From positions 232,001-296,000 of the forward strand of contig NZ_LT906478.1 of NCBI RefSeq assembly GCF_900187025.1: DNA of 64,000 nucleotides. Reading direction: 5' to 3'. This stretch comes from Listeria ivanovii subsp. ivanovii. GTDB taxonomy: Bacteria; Bacillota; Bacilli; Lactobacillales; Listeriaceae. The position numbers and the translations under genes are program-made. The notes beneath the pieces are model-generated. The model saw only the letters and a list, made by a program, of their open reading frames with translations. It had not been told where the DNA came from and made no database searches. Positions 27,892 through 37,471 of this stretch are shown piece after piece; the stretch's first letter is position 1; each line of letters starts with the position of its first letter.

Positions 27892-29070
27892 ATGCTAACA
27901 TTAAAAGGAAAATATAACGAAGCGAAAGTTTTTACAGATAATGTGGACGACAATACCATCGGGCAAATTATTACGCTGTGTAATCAACTGTTTGCGAAGG
28001 ATAGTAAGATTCGGATCATGCCCGACACGCACGGTGGTAAAGGCTGTGTGATTGGAACGACAATGACAATTCAAGATAAAATTGTACCGAATTTGGTTGG
28101 AGTAGACATCGGTTGTGGACTGCATGTAGTGAAACTAAAACCTGGAAAGTTAAAAATGGACTTTGATAAGCTAGATAAAGTTATTCGCGAACGAGTGCCA
28201 TCCGGAAGCAAAACGCACGATAAGCCTGTAGATGAATTTGATTTGGAAGGTATAGTTGCGCCAATTCATCACGGCTGGGCAGCTAGAAGTATAGGGACGC
28301 TTGGTGGCGGGAACCATTTTATTGAAGTGAATCAAGGTTCTGATGGTATTTACCTTGTAATCCATAGTGGAAGTCGGGTGCTTGGTAAAGAAATCGCAGA
28401 ATACCACCAAGAAGTAGCTTATAAAAGATTAGACATATTGCGTAAAGAATTGAAATTAGACGCAACTGCTGCGAAAAAACGCGGCAATTTAGAAATGGCC
28501 AACAACTTGAACGGTGAGCGTGAGCAAGTGAAATTGGATTATGACTTATCTTATGTGACGGGCTCTGATTTAAACAATTATTTAAATGACATGGAAATTG
28601 CACAAAAATTTGCAGCGCGTAATCGTTACGTCATGGCAGAAACTATTTTAAAAGCGATGAAGTGGGATAAAGCAGTTGTTTCAGCGTTTGATTGTGTGCA
28701 TAATTACATTGATATTGATAACCACATGCTTAGAAAAGGTGCGACATCTGCTCAGCTTGGAGAGCAAATTATCATTCCGCTTAATATGCGCGATGGCAGC
28801 ATTCTTGCAACGGGTAAAGGAAATGCAGATTGGAATTACTCGGCGCCGCACGGGGCGGGAAGGATGCTAAGTCGTTCTAAAGCAAAAGCGCAAATCAGTT
28901 TAGAAAGCTATCAGGCAGCAATGAAAGACGTTTGGACTACTTCTGTTTCTAAAAAAACAATTGATGAAGCTCCAAAAGCCTATAAATCTGCTAAACAATT
29001 ACTTGCTGATGTAGAAGATACGATAGAGATTCAAGAAATAATTAAACCGTTATACAATTTCAAAGCATGA
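27892..29070 (+). CDS. rtcB: RtcB-family RNA ligase
   Basis: The 392-residue protein shows RtcB motifs: MPDTHGGKGCVIG near residue 43, the metal-binding GVDIGCG near residue 70, GGGNHFIE near 145 and the guanylylated-histidine region SAPHGAGRMLSR near residue 320. RtcB joins 2',3'-cyclic phosphate or 3'-phosphate ends to 5'-OH RNA. It is a short version of the family. No archease, rtcA or prfH release-factor gene is next to it, so its RNA substrate is not indicated. ATG 27892 follows ATGAGGAATAG. It ends with its own terminator and precedes the sugar cluster. Confidence 0.9.
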   Translation: MLTLKGKYNEAKVFTDNVDDNTIGQIITLCNQLFAKDSKIRIMPDTHGGKGCVIGTTMTIQDKIVPNLVGVDIGCGLHVVKLKPGKLKMDFDKLDKVIRERVPSGSKTHDKPVDEFDLEGIVAPIHHGWAARSIGTLGGGNHFIEVNQGSDGIYLVIHSGSRVLGKEIAEYHQEVAYKRLDILRKELKLDATAAKKRGNLEMANNLNGEREQVKLDYDLSYVTGSDLNNYLNDMEIAQKFAARNRYVMAETILKAMKWDKAVVSAFDCVHNYIDIDNHMLRKGATSAQLGEQIIIPLNMRDGSILATGKGNADWNYSAPHGAGRMLSRSKAKAQISLESYQAAMKDVWTTSVSKKTIDEAPKAYKSAKQLLADVEDTIEIQEIIKPLYNFKA

Positions 29071-29073
29071 TGG

Positions 29074-29116
29074 AAAAGAAGCAGCATATATTACTATTTG
29101 CTGCTTCTTCTTTTTG
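29074..29116 (+). terminator. Terminator after rtcB
   Basis: GAAGCAGCA (29078) pairs with TGCTGCTTC (29099) and is followed by a T-rich run. Confidence 0.85.
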
Positions 29117-29214
29117 TTGTTAGAGTAGTGTTATAAGGAAATAAGTTCTCACTTTTTCTGTAATCTGATATAATAAATTAAAATAGATGAATTTGAAATT
29201 TTAGGGAGATAGAT

Positions 29215-30210
29215 ATGAATAAAGTGACGAAAATTGGAGATGTAGCAGAGAAAACGGGCTATTCTATAACTACTATTTCTCGAGCAATTAATGGTAATCC
29301 AAATGTTTCAGATAAAACAAAAAAGAAAATTTTTGCTGCGATGAAAGAACTGAATTATTATCCTAATAATATTGCTCAACAATTTCGAGGGCAGGGGACT
29401 AAGATGATTGGTGTTGTGATTTCCTTTATAACCAATCCTTTTTTTGCGTACCTTGTTGATGCGATTGAACGCTATCTATCTCACAGAGGGTATCAGGTTG
29501 TCATGTTGCAAACTTTAGAAAATCCTGCAAAAGAATTACAATTTATCGAGATGTTACAAAAGAAACAGCTAGATGGATTGATTATGGCTAACTTAGAAAA
29601 TGATACAGAAGAAATTAAATCACTCGTTGAAAGTGGCAAAATTGTTCTTTGTAATCGTTATCTGGGAAATGAAAATTTGACGATTATTAACATTGATGAA
29701 ACGAAAGCGGCTTATCAAGCAACGAATTATTTAATAAAGTGCGGTTATAAACGCCTTGCCTACTGTACTGGTGGTATTAAAAATAAAAATGATTACCGTT
29801 TTAAAGGATTCATGCAAGCTGTAACAGAAAATGGACTTTCTTTTGATGAATCATTGTATTTTGAGAAGTTATTAACCATTAAAGATGGCGAAGAGCTTCT
29901 AGTTAATATTTTAGAAGAGAAATCTACTCTGCCGGACGCAATTTTTTCAAATGGTGATACGGTTGCTGCTGGGATATTATATGCTGCAAAAAAATACGGG
30001 ATAGCAGTGCCAGAGGAGCTAGGAATCATAGGTTTTGATAATCAACCTATAGCGGAAGTTCTGAATCCGGCGTTGACAACTATTAAACAACCAATTAAAG
30101 AACTTGGTGAATATTCGGCGCAAGTTCTATTGGCTAATTTACAAGGAACGAGTGTGCCGGTAGCGCCAGACCTTGAAACAAAACTAATAATAAGAGAGAC
30201 TACCAAGTAA
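29215..30210 (+). CDS. LacI-family transcriptional regulator of the sugar ABC cluster
   Basis: The 331-residue regulator has a LacI-type HTH at residues 6-25 (IGDVAEKTGYSITTISRAIN), a hinge helix and a periplasmic-binding-protein-like effector domain. It is transcribed just upstream of the ABC operon and separated from it by a terminator and a promoter carrying a perfect LacI-type palindrome. It is therefore the likely local repressor responding to the imported glucoside or a product. The frame is complete. The start ATG follows AGGGAGATAG. Confidence 0.9.
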   Translation: MNKVTKIGDVAEKTGYSITTISRAINGNPNVSDKTKKKIFAAMKELNYYPNNIAQQFRGQGTKMIGVVISFITNPFFAYLVDAIERYLSHRGYQVVMLQTLENPAKELQFIEMLQKKQLDGLIMANLENDTEEIKSLVESGKIVLCNRYLGNENLTIINIDETKAAYQATNYLIKCGYKRLAYCTGGIKNKNDYRFKGFMQAVTENGLSFDESLYFEKLLTIKDGEELLVNILEEKSTLPDAIFSNGDTVAAGILYAAKKYGIAVPEELGIIGFDNQPIAEVLNPALTTIKQPIKELGEYSAQVLLANLQGTSVPVAPDLETKLIIRETTK

Positions 30211-30230
30211 ATTCTCTCTTATTATTTTTA
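30186..30230 (+). terminator. Terminator overlapping the LacI-gene 3' end
   Basis: AATAATAAGAGAGA pairs with TCTCTCTTATTATT and is followed by T5. The left arm lies in the last codons of the regulator. Confidence 0.85.
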
Positions 30231-30232
30231 TG

Positions 30233-30320
30233 AAAACGGTTGACATTTTGTAAGATAATTGATATTATTTTTACGATATATGAAACCGCTTAAACCAAAA
30301 TGACAACCGGTTGTCATTTT
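30233..30320 (+). promoter_or_regulatory. Promoter and LacI-type operators of the sugar ABC operon
   Basis: TTGACA (30240-30245) and TATTAT (30263-30268) are spaced by exactly 17 bp. A perfect 24-bp palindrome with arms AAAATGACAACC and GGTTGTCATTTT occupies 30297-30320, with the central CCGG typical of LacI-family sites. A second related copy (ACGGTTGACATTTT) overlaps the -35. The arrangement suggests a repression loop between the two sites (inference). A TGAAACCGCTTAAA element between them is a weak cre-like match. Confidence 0.85.
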
Positions 30321-30347
30321 AAGTGAAGATAAGGAGAATGTTCAAGT

Positions 30348-31574
30348 ATGAAGAAGTTACTTTTGTCCATCAGTATTATTGTCGGTTTAAGTTTGTTGGC
30401 TAGTTGTGGTGTAGAAAAGGAATACAAGCCAGATATAAAAGTAAACGAGAAAAATGTTTCTTTAAAAGTTTGGGTGGATTTAAATCAGGGAGATTTTTAT
30501 AGGAAAGTAGTAGATGATTTTAAAAAAGATCATCCTGATAAGAATTATGACATTACGGTTATTGAATCTGAATCTGGGCGAGCACAAGAATATGTTCAGA
30601 AAGATCCAGAAGCTGCGGCGGATGTATTTATAACTCCGAATGACCGTCTAGGACAACTGGTAGAGTCTGGTGCGGTTTACCAATTGACAAAGTATACAGA
30701 TGATATTAAGAAAAATAATACACCAACCTCCATTCAAGCTGCTACATATCAAGATAAAATGTATGGTTTCCCTGTGACGGCGGAAGCGATGTTTATGTAT
30801 TATGATAAGCGCGTTTTTTCAGAGGATGATATTAAAACTTTTTCTGGAATAACGTCTAAAGGGAAGCTAGGAATAAATCTTGCGGAAGCTGGCGCGGATT
30901 ATCGTGAAACTCCTTGGTTTATTGCAAATGGTACATATCTTTATGGTGAGAACGGCGAAGATCCTTATGGGACAACCTTCAACACTCCAGAAGGCGTCCA
31001 AGTATTGAACTGGATTGGTGAGTTGAAAAATAATCCTAATGTTGTCGCTGTAAATGCAGATGAGATTAGTGCGCTTAGATCCGGTAAAATAAATGCCGTT
31101 TTTAGTGGGGGTTGGAATAAAGATGCGATACGAGAGGTTTTGGGTGAAAATATGGGAGTGGCAGTATATCCAAAGGCCGATTTTGGAAGTGGTCAGGTAG
31201 ATATGATGGCTTTCCAAGGAAGCGGGATATACTGTGTGAACGCATTTACTAAATCGCCATTAGATGCGATGGAACTAGCTGATTATATTACTAATGCGGA
31301 TGTGCAGGAAAAAGCTTTTAAAGAGTTAGGGAAAATTCCGAGCAATTTAGAGGCACGAACTAGTTCTACAGTAGAAAAGGACGATGTGGCGAAAGCAGTT
31401 ATTGATATGACATCCGGAAAGCACTCCGTTTTAATGCCGAAAATACCTGAAATGAACGTTTTTTGGCAACATATGAACCCGCTATTAGTAGATACTTATA
31501 AAGGCAAGATTAAGAAAGAAGATTATCCAGAGGCGCTCGATAAATTAGTCAAAGATATTACACCAGCGAAATAG
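30348..31574 (+). CDS. Sugar ABC transporter substrate-binding lipoprotein (CUT1 family)
   Basis: The 408-residue protein starts with a lipoprotein signal peptide whose lipobox LLASC places the lipidated cysteine near residue 20. The rest is an extracellular solute-binding protein of family 1, like MalE/MsmE, including YGFPVTAEAMFMYYDK near residue 143. It would deliver an oligosaccharide to the two permeases that follow. Given the downstream GH13 enzymes, alpha-glucosides such as sucrose, isomalto- or malto-oligosaccharides are candidates (inference). The AAGGAG ribosome site is good. Confidence 0.92.
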   Translation: MKKLLLSISIIVGLSLLASCGVEKEYKPDIKVNEKNVSLKVWVDLNQGDFYRKVVDDFKKDHPDKNYDITVIESESGRAQEYVQKDPEAAADVFITPNDRLGQLVESGAVYQLTKYTDDIKKNNTPTSIQAATYQDKMYGFPVTAEAMFMYYDKRVFSEDDIKTFSGITSKGKLGINLAEAGADYRETPWFIANGTYLYGENGEDPYGTTFNTPEGVQVLNWIGELKNNPNVVAVNADEISALRSGKINAVFSGGWNKDAIREVLGENMGVAVYPKADFGSGQVDMMAFQGSGIYCVNAFTKSPLDAMELADYITNADVQEKAFKELGKIPSNLEARTSSTVEKDDVAKAVIDMTSGKHSVLMPKIPEMNVFWQHMNPLLVDTYKGKIKKEDYPEALDKLVKDITPAK

Positions 31575-31591
31575 GAAAGTAGGTTAAGTAT

Positions 31592-32929
31592 ATGATGGTT
31601 AAGAAGAATTATTTTAATATTTTTAAGAATGGTTCTGTTTCTACGAGATTATCTTATGTAATTATGGGGGCTGGTAATTTGGCCCATAAGCAAATTGCGA
31701 AGGGACTTCTATTTCTTTTTAGTGAACTTGCTTTCTTGTTTTTCTTTGTGTTTTATGGCATTACCTTAATTCAAGGTATGGCGACATTAGGGACAGTTAA
31801 CCAATCGTGGAATTTTGATAAGAGTTTAGGTATTATGGTTCGAACACCGGGCGATAATTCCATGCTGATGCTAATATATGGGATTATGACAGTTGTTATT
31901 TGTGTACTATTTCTCTTCTTGTACCTTGCTAATATTAGAAGCGCTAGCCAGGTGGAGGGCTTCCGGCGGGAAAATAAAAAAATCCCAACATTTAAGGAAG
32001 ACTTAAAGAGTTTGCTAGACAATAAATTTCATGTAACTTTACTGACGATCCCGATGATTGGGGTTGTGGTGTTTACGATAATGCCACTTGTTTATATGAT
32101 TTCTTTGGCTTTTACCAATTATGATCATGAACATTTACCACCAAGGAATTTATTTGGATGGGTAGGATTTGTTAACTTTAAAAATGTGCTAAATGGTGAT
32201 GTTTCCAGTACGTTCTTTCCGGTGCTTGGATGGACACTTATTTGGGCGCTTTTAGCTACTGCTACTTGTTTCTTTTTTGGCGTATTGCTTGCACTTCTTA
32301 TTAATCATAAGGGTGTTAAATTCAAAAAGTTTTGGCGCACTATCTTTGTTATAACTATGGCGGTACCTCCGTTTGTGTCACTTCTCGTAATGCAGAACTT
32401 GTTGCATGCAGCAGGACCGCTTAATACGATGTTACTTAATTGGGGAATTATAGCTGAGCCGATACCATTTTTGACAGATGCTTTGCTGGCAAAGGTATCC
32501 GTCATATTTGTCAATATGTGGATTGGGATTCCGGTAACTATGTTAATCGCCACGGGGATTTTAATGAATCTACCGAAAGATCAATTGGAAGCGGCGCGAA
32601 TGGATGGAGGTAACAGTTTTCATTTATTTAGATACATAACTTTCCCTCAAATCTTAACGGTGATGTTGCCAAGTCTGATTCAACAATTTATTGGAAATAT
32701 AAATAACTTTAATGTGATTTATCTCTTGACTGGTGGAGGACCTTCGAATAGTAACTTCTATGGTGCTGGGGATACGGATTTGCTCGTGACATGGCTTTAT
32801 AAATTAACAGTAGAAGCTGCGGATTATAATTTAGCTTCGGTTATTGGGATTGTAACATTCATTCTTAGCGCGGCATTCTCGTTATTTGCCTACACACGTA
32901 CAAATTCTTATAAAGAAGGGAGCAACTGA
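31592..32929 (+). CDS. Sugar ABC transporter permease, MalF type
   Basis: The 445-residue permease has a long N-terminal extension with extra membrane segments, as in MalF, followed by the core binding-protein-dependent transport domain. The EAA loop (EAARMDGGNSFHLFRYITF near residue 333) binds the ATPase. It is translated right after the binding protein and one base before malG. No ATPase gene is in the operon. Confidence 0.93.
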   Translation: MMVKKNYFNIFKNGSVSTRLSYVIMGAGNLAHKQIAKGLLFLFSELAFLFFFVFYGITLIQGMATLGTVNQSWNFDKSLGIMVRTPGDNSMLMLIYGIMTVVICVLFLFLYLANIRSASQVEGFRRENKKIPTFKEDLKSLLDNKFHVTLLTIPMIGVVVFTIMPLVYMISLAFTNYDHEHLPPRNLFGWVGFVNFKNVLNGDVSSTFFPVLGWTLIWALLATATCFFFGVLLALLINHKGVKFKKFWRTIFVITMAVPPFVSLLVMQNLLHAAGPLNTMLLNWGIIAEPIPFLTDALLAKVSVIFVNMWIGIPVTMLIATGILMNLPKDQLEAARMDGGNSFHLFRYITFPQILTVMLPSLIQQFIGNINNFNVIYLLTGGGPSNSNFYGAGDTDLLVTWLYKLTVEAADYNLASVIGIVTFILSAAFSLFAYTRTNSYKEGSN

Positions 32930-32930
32930 A

Positions 32931-33761
32931 ATGAAAAGAGCTACAGTATGGCCTAACTTATTGTTGGTAGTGCTCGGGTGTATCTGGATATTCCCGATTA
33001 TCTGGATTGTTTTGACAGCTTTTAGAGCGGAAAGTGGACAATTTGTTTCGTATATCTTTCCGAAAGAATATACGCTAGATCATTTTGCTTACCTATTTGA
33101 AAATCATGAAAATTTTCCTTTTATGTTATGGGTTAAAAATACAATGATTGTTGCGGTGTGTTCCTGTTTATTGAGCACTTTTATAACCGTTTCGATGGCT
33201 TATGTGTTATCTAGACTTCGCTTTAGATTTAAAAAGACAATGTTAAAAACAGCGCTAGTTTTAAATATGTTTCCTGCTTTTATGAGCATGATAGCAGTTT
33301 ACTATATTTTAAAAGCATTTGGATTAACGCAATCTCTAACGGCGCTTGTGTTAATTTATTCATCTACAGCTGCATTAACTTTTTATATTGCAAAAGGATT
33401 TTTTGATACAATACCAAAATCTTTGGACGAATCGGCAATGATGGACGGGGCGACGAAATTAAGTATCTTTACAAAAATAACTTTACCAATGTCTAAGCCT
33501 ATTATTGTATACACAGCTTTAATGGCATTTATGTTGCCTTGGATGGATTTTATTTTTGCTAAAGTGATTATGGGAGACAATGTGCCTAAATATACAGTGT
33601 CGATAGGTTTATATTCCATGTTGAATCAAACAACGGCAAATACAATGTATACAACGTTTGCGGCTGGCTGTATATTGATTGCGGTACCAATTACAATACT
33701 GTTTATTTATTTGCAAAAATATTATGTTGAAGGCATTACGAGTGGTGCTGTTAAAGGATAG
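32931..33761 (+). CDS. Sugar ABC transporter permease, MalG type
   Basis: The 276-residue permease has six predicted membrane segments and the EAA loop DESAMMDGATKLSIFTKITL near residue 165. ATG 32931 is preceded by AAGGGAG; the longer frame from 32886 overlaps malF and lacks a site. With the MalF-type subunit it forms the CUT1 channel. The ATP-binding subunit is probably the shared MsmK-type protein encoded at 60.3 kb. Confidence 0.93.
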   Translation: MKRATVWPNLLLVVLGCIWIFPIIWIVLTAFRAESGQFVSYIFPKEYTLDHFAYLFENHENFPFMLWVKNTMIVAVCSCLLSTFITVSMAYVLSRLRFRFKKTMLKTALVLNMFPAFMSMIAVYYILKAFGLTQSLTALVLIYSSTAALTFYIAKGFFDTIPKSLDESAMMDGATKLSIFTKITLPMSKPIIVYTALMAFMLPWMDFIFAKVIMGDNVPKYTVSIGLYSMLNQTTANTMYTTFAAGCILIAVPITILFIYLQKYYVEGITSGAVKG

Positions 33762-33775
33762 GAGATAGATTAATA

Positions 33776-35473
33776 GTGGAAATAACAGAAACGAAAGAAT
33801 GGTGGAAAGAATCGGTAGTGTACCAAATCTATCCGCGTAGTTTTCAAGATTCAAATGGGGATGGCATTGGAGATATTAGAGGAATTATAGAACGACTTCC
33901 TTATTTGAAAGATTTAGGTATTAATGTGATTTGGCTTTGTCCGGTCTATAAATCACCTATGGATGATGGTGGTTATGACATTTCTGATTACTATGAGATT
34001 GATCCAATGTTTGGAACGATGAGTGATATGGATGAATTAATTGAGAAGGCAGAAAAATTAGGAATAAAAATATTGATGGATTTGGTGGTAAACCATACAT
34101 CTGATGAACATGAATGGTTTGAAAAAGCAATAGCTGACCCAAAAAGTAAATATCGAGATTATTATATTTTCCGAGAGGGTGTAAATGGAAACCCGCCTAA
34201 TAATTGGCGTTCTTATTTTGGGGGATCTGCGTGGGAAGCCGTACCAGGTGAGGAAAACATGTTTTACCTGCATGCTTTTTCTAAAAAACAGCCAGATTTA
34301 AACTGGGAAAACATTGTAGTGCGTAATGAATGTATCCAAATGATTAACTGGTGGCTTGAAAAAGGTTTAGGTGGCTTTAGAATTGATGCTATTTTAAATT
34401 TGAAGAAAAGAATTGAGTACGGTACTTTCCCAGCGGACGGGGAAGATGGCTTGGTTTTCATCGGTCATTGGATTTTAAATCAGCCGGGAATTGAAGAGTG
34501 GCTCAAGGAGATTGACGAACGGACATTTAAAAAACATAATGCATTTACTGTGGCTGAGGCGGATGTGCCTGAAGAAAGACTTTCTGAATTTATAGGTGAA
34601 AATGGTCATTTCCGTATGGTGTTTGATTTTAGCTATACAGATATTGATACTCCTGAAACAGGCGAATGGTTCAAGAATTCAGAATGGACAGTAAAAGAAT
34701 TAAAAGAGAAAATAATTACCAATGAACTGGTGACACAGCGAAATGGTTGGGGGGCAAAATACTTAGAAAATCATGATCAACCGCGTTCGATAAATAAGTA
34801 TTTACCTCAAGAATACCAAGATGATCGTAGCAAAAAAATGCTAGGCATGTTATTTATGATGTTGCACGGTACGCCGTTCATTTATCAAGGACAAGAGATT
34901 GGCATGAGTAATACTCGGATGGAAAGTATAGATGATTATAACGATATCGCGACGCACGATCAATACCATCGCGCAATTCTCTCTGGAATGAGTCCGGAAG
35001 AAGCGCTTGAAGGAATGTATCGGCGTAGTAGGGATAATTCAAGAACACCAATGCAATGGAATAATCAAAAGAACGCTGGTTTTTCCGACTCGGATGAAAT
35101 TTGGTTGAAAGCAAACCCTAATTACCTTGATATTAACGTAGAGCAGGAACAAAACGATGATAATTCCGTATTGAATTTTTATAAGAAATTAATCCATTTA
35201 AGAAGTGATTCTAGTAAATATAAAGAAGTGGCTGTTTATGGAGAATTACTGCCAGTAGAATCAAGTGATGAAGTTATTGCTTACAAACGTAAAACAGATG
35301 ACGCTGAGCTCTTAATCATCGTGAATTTTTCTGATTCTGAAAATCAATTATGCATTGAAGGTACTTATGAACAGGTACTTGCTAATGTAGCGTTGCCAGA
35401 AATGGTAGAAAATGTCCTTGAAATACCTGCATATACAGGTGCCGTTTTCTCAAGGGTTTTGGAGGTAGACTGA
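33776..35473 (+). CDS. GH13 alpha-glucosidase (oligo-1,6-glucosidase / dextran glucosidase type)
   Basis: The 565-residue cytoplasmic enzyme begins with WWKESVVYQIYPRSF, the hallmark of the oligo-1,6-glucosidase/DexB group. Catalytic residues can be placed: nucleophile Asp204 in GGFRIDAI, acid/base Glu261 in VAEAD, and Asp334 in ENHDQPR. There is no signal peptide, so it acts on imported oligosaccharides. The GTG start is preceded by AGGAGAT. Specificity between alpha-1,4, alpha-1,6 and sucrose-like bonds cannot be settled here. It abuts the sucrose phosphorylase gene with no gap, indicating coupled translation. Confidence 0.92.
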   Translation: MEITETKEWWKESVVYQIYPRSFQDSNGDGIGDIRGIIERLPYLKDLGINVIWLCPVYKSPMDDGGYDISDYYEIDPMFGTMSDMDELIEKAEKLGIKILMDLVVNHTSDEHEWFEKAIADPKSKYRDYYIFREGVNGNPPNNWRSYFGGSAWEAVPGEENMFYLHAFSKKQPDLNWENIVVRNECIQMINWWLEKGLGGFRIDAILNLKKRIEYGTFPADGEDGLVFIGHWILNQPGIEEWLKEIDERTFKKHNAFTVAEADVPEERLSEFIGENGHFRMVFDFSYTDIDTPETGEWFKNSEWTVKELKEKIITNELVTQRNGWGAKYLENHDQPRSINKYLPQEYQDDRSKKMLGMLFMMLHGTPFIYQGQEIGMSNTRMESIDDYNDIATHDQYHRAILSGMSPEEALEGMYRRSRDNSRTPMQWNNQKNAGFSDSDEIWLKANPNYLDINVEQEQNDDNSVLNFYKKLIHLRSDSSKYKEVAVYGELLPVESSDEVIAYKRKTDDAELLIIVNFSDSENQLCIEGTYEQVLANVALPEMVENVLEIPAYTGAVFSRVLEVD

Positions 35474-36916
35474 TTGCAAATTAAAAATAAAGCTATGTTA
35501 ATTACTTATTCTGATAGTTTAGGGGAAAATATGGAAGAATTATCCAAGGTGATGGAAACTTATTTTGAAGATGCGGTTGGCGGGATTCACTTATTGCCGT
35601 TCTTTCCATCCACTGGAGATCGAGGGTTTGCGCCAAGTGATTACACAACAGTAGATAGCGACCTAGGCTCTTGGGAAATGATCGAGAAATTAGGCGAAAA
35701 GTATTATTTAATGTTTGATTTTATGATTAATCACATTTCTCGCGAATCACTCTTCTTTCAAGATTTTAAAAAAGAGCATTTAAACTCAAAGTATAAAGAT
35801 ATGTTTATTCGTATCAATGATTTCTTTCCTCCGGGTAGACCAAATGAAAAAGACTTAGATTTAATTTATAAGAGAAAAGACAAGGCACCTTTCCAAGAAG
35901 TTGAATTTGCTGATGGAGAAACGGAATTAGTTTGGAATGCTTTTGGGGAAGAACAAATTGATTTAGATGTGACAGCCGAAGTTACAAAAGAATTTATTCG
36001 TCAAACGATAAAAAATATGGCTGCACATGGTTGTTCTATTTTGCGCCTTGACGCCTTTGCTTATGCAATTAAAAAATTAGATACAAATGATTTTTTTGTA
36101 GAACCAGAAATTTGGGATTTACTGGATGAAGTGAAAGCAGAAGCGGCCAAATATGATATGGAATTATTACCAGAAATTCATGAACATTATTCCATCCAAA
36201 TGAAAATCGCGAACCATGATTATTATATCTATGATTTTGCGTTACCCATGGTGATGCTGTACTCGTTATATAGTGGCCGAGTGGAACGTTTAGCTAAATG
36301 GTTAGAAATGAGTCCGATGAAGCAATTTACTACTTTAGATACGCATGATGGCATTGGCGTTGTGGATGCACGCGATTTATTAACAGATGAGGAACTCGAT
36401 TATACCTCAGCGGAATTATACAAAATAGGAGCTAATGTTAAAAAGATATATTCCTCTGAAAAATATAATAACCTGGATATTTATCAAATTAATAGTACCT
36501 ATTATAGTGCTTTGGGTGACGATGACAAAAGTTACTTGTTGGCGAGAGTAATTCAATGTTTTGCGCCGGGGATTCCGCAAATTTATTATGTTGGTTTACT
36601 TGCTGGCAAAAATGATATTGACCTTTTAGAGGAAACAAAAGAAGGGCGTAATATTAATCGTCATTACTACACAATAGATGAAATTAAAAATGAAGTAAAA
36701 AGACCAGTTGTTAAAGCGTTGTGCAATTTACTGAGATTTAGAAATACTTCTGAAGCGTTTGATTTGGAAGGAAGTATAGAAATTGAGACACCTAGCTCAA
36801 ATGAAATCGTTATTATTCGCAAAAACAAAACAAATAAAATTACAGCGACATTAAAAGCAAATTTAAGTACTAAAACATTCCAAATCAGCGAAAATGAAAG
36901 AAATATTTTAATTTAA
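35474..36916 (+). CDS. gtfA: Sucrose phosphorylase (GH13 subfamily 18)
   Basis: The 480-residue protein closely follows streptococcal GtfA along its length, including [19 protein letters not shown] near residue 39 and [15 protein letters not shown] near residue 284. The nucleophile is Asp193 (ILRLDAFAY) and the acid/base is Glu234 (LLPEIHEHY). The enzyme converts sucrose and phosphate to glucose 1-phosphate and fructose; a phosphorylated-sucrose variant is possible. The TTG start is directly adjacent to the GH13 stop codon. The set regulator, binding protein, two permeases, glucosidase and gtfA parallels the Streptococcus msm operon, but without an alpha-galactosidase or msmK. Confidence 0.92.
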   Translation: MQIKNKAMLITYSDSLGENMEELSKVMETYFEDAVGGIHLLPFFPSTGDRGFAPSDYTTVDSDLGSWEMIEKLGEKYYLMFDFMINHISRESLFFQDFKKEHLNSKYKDMFIRINDFFPPGRPNEKDLDLIYKRKDKAPFQEVEFADGETELVWNAFGEEQIDLDVTAEVTKEFIRQTIKNMAAHGCSILRLDAFAYAIKKLDTNDFFVEPEIWDLLDEVKAEAAKYDMELLPEIHEHYSIQMKIANHDYYIYDFALPMVMLYSLYSGRVERLAKWLEMSPMKQFTTLDTHDGIGVVDARDLLTDEELDYTSAELYKIGANVKKIYSSEKYNNLDIYQINSTYYSALGDDDKSYLLARVIQCFAPGIPQIYYVGLLAGKNDIDLLEETKEGRNINRHYYTIDEIKNEVKRPVVKALCNLLRFRNTSEAFDLEGSIEIETPSSNEIVIIRKNKTNKITATLKANLSTKTFQISENERNILI

Positions 36917-36922
36917 CATTTT

Positions 36923-36958
36923 ATAAACACGAATGAGCCTCTTCGTTCGTGTTTATTT
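36923..36958 (+). terminator. Terminator after gtfA
   Basis: ATAAACACGAA pairs with TTCGTGTTTAT and is followed by a T-rich segment. Confidence 0.8.
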
Positions 36959-36968
36959 CTATTTTCTA

Positions 36969-37471
36969 TTGACATTGGCTAATGGTTATTGTATTATTAT
37001 ATAATGCCAAAAGAATCGAAACTGTTTTTTGTGTTTATTATTAAGCGAAAATGCTGTCGAAAATCAAGCATTTGCAATCGATTTTGGCAAAATAGAAGAC
37101 ATAGATGTGGCTTTCAAAAATACAAAACGGTATAAACTTTTTCCGTCTTGTACTGACACTTTTAAGGAAAATTATTTTCTAGGGAGTTTCAGCAATATGA
37201 AATCCGCTTTCTTTTTGTCTAAATAGAATATTTTTTGTACGAAAGTTCCACTTATGTTAACTCTGGAAATGCTTCTTGGATGCGTGTTTGCAAGCCAAGA
37301 TTAGAAACAAAAAGGAAAATTTTGATGCACGGTGTTTAAGCCAGTATATTTTGCACGTAGCAAAAAACTGCTAGCGTCTTAAACCTCGGATACGGAAGGT
37401 TCCATTGTTTTCGCAACCATAATTAACAAGTGTGCTTATAAATTTTTTAATTAATTTGAGGGGTGAATAGT
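36969..37471 (+). promoter_or_regulatory. Promoter and long leader of rpoB
   Basis: TTGACA (36969) with TATTAT (36992, 17-bp spacer) starts a leader of about 460 bases with no supported gene. Within it a nested inverted repeat is visible: GTTTAAG (37334) with CTTAAAC (37378), enclosing TAGCA (37358) with TGCTA (37369). The length and structure suggest post-initiation control of rpoBC, but no known leader class was recognised. Confidence 0.55.

Noticed and set aside
30270-30294. Strong cre site in the sugar operon promoter
   Set aside because: TGAAACCGCTTAAA has two mismatches to the consensus and may equally be a degenerate LacI half-site, so it is not listed as a separate feature.
37029-37226. 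A 65-codon frame in the rpoB leader
   Set aside because: It has no ribosome site, an unremarkable composition and lies in the transcribed leader; it is not supported as a gene.
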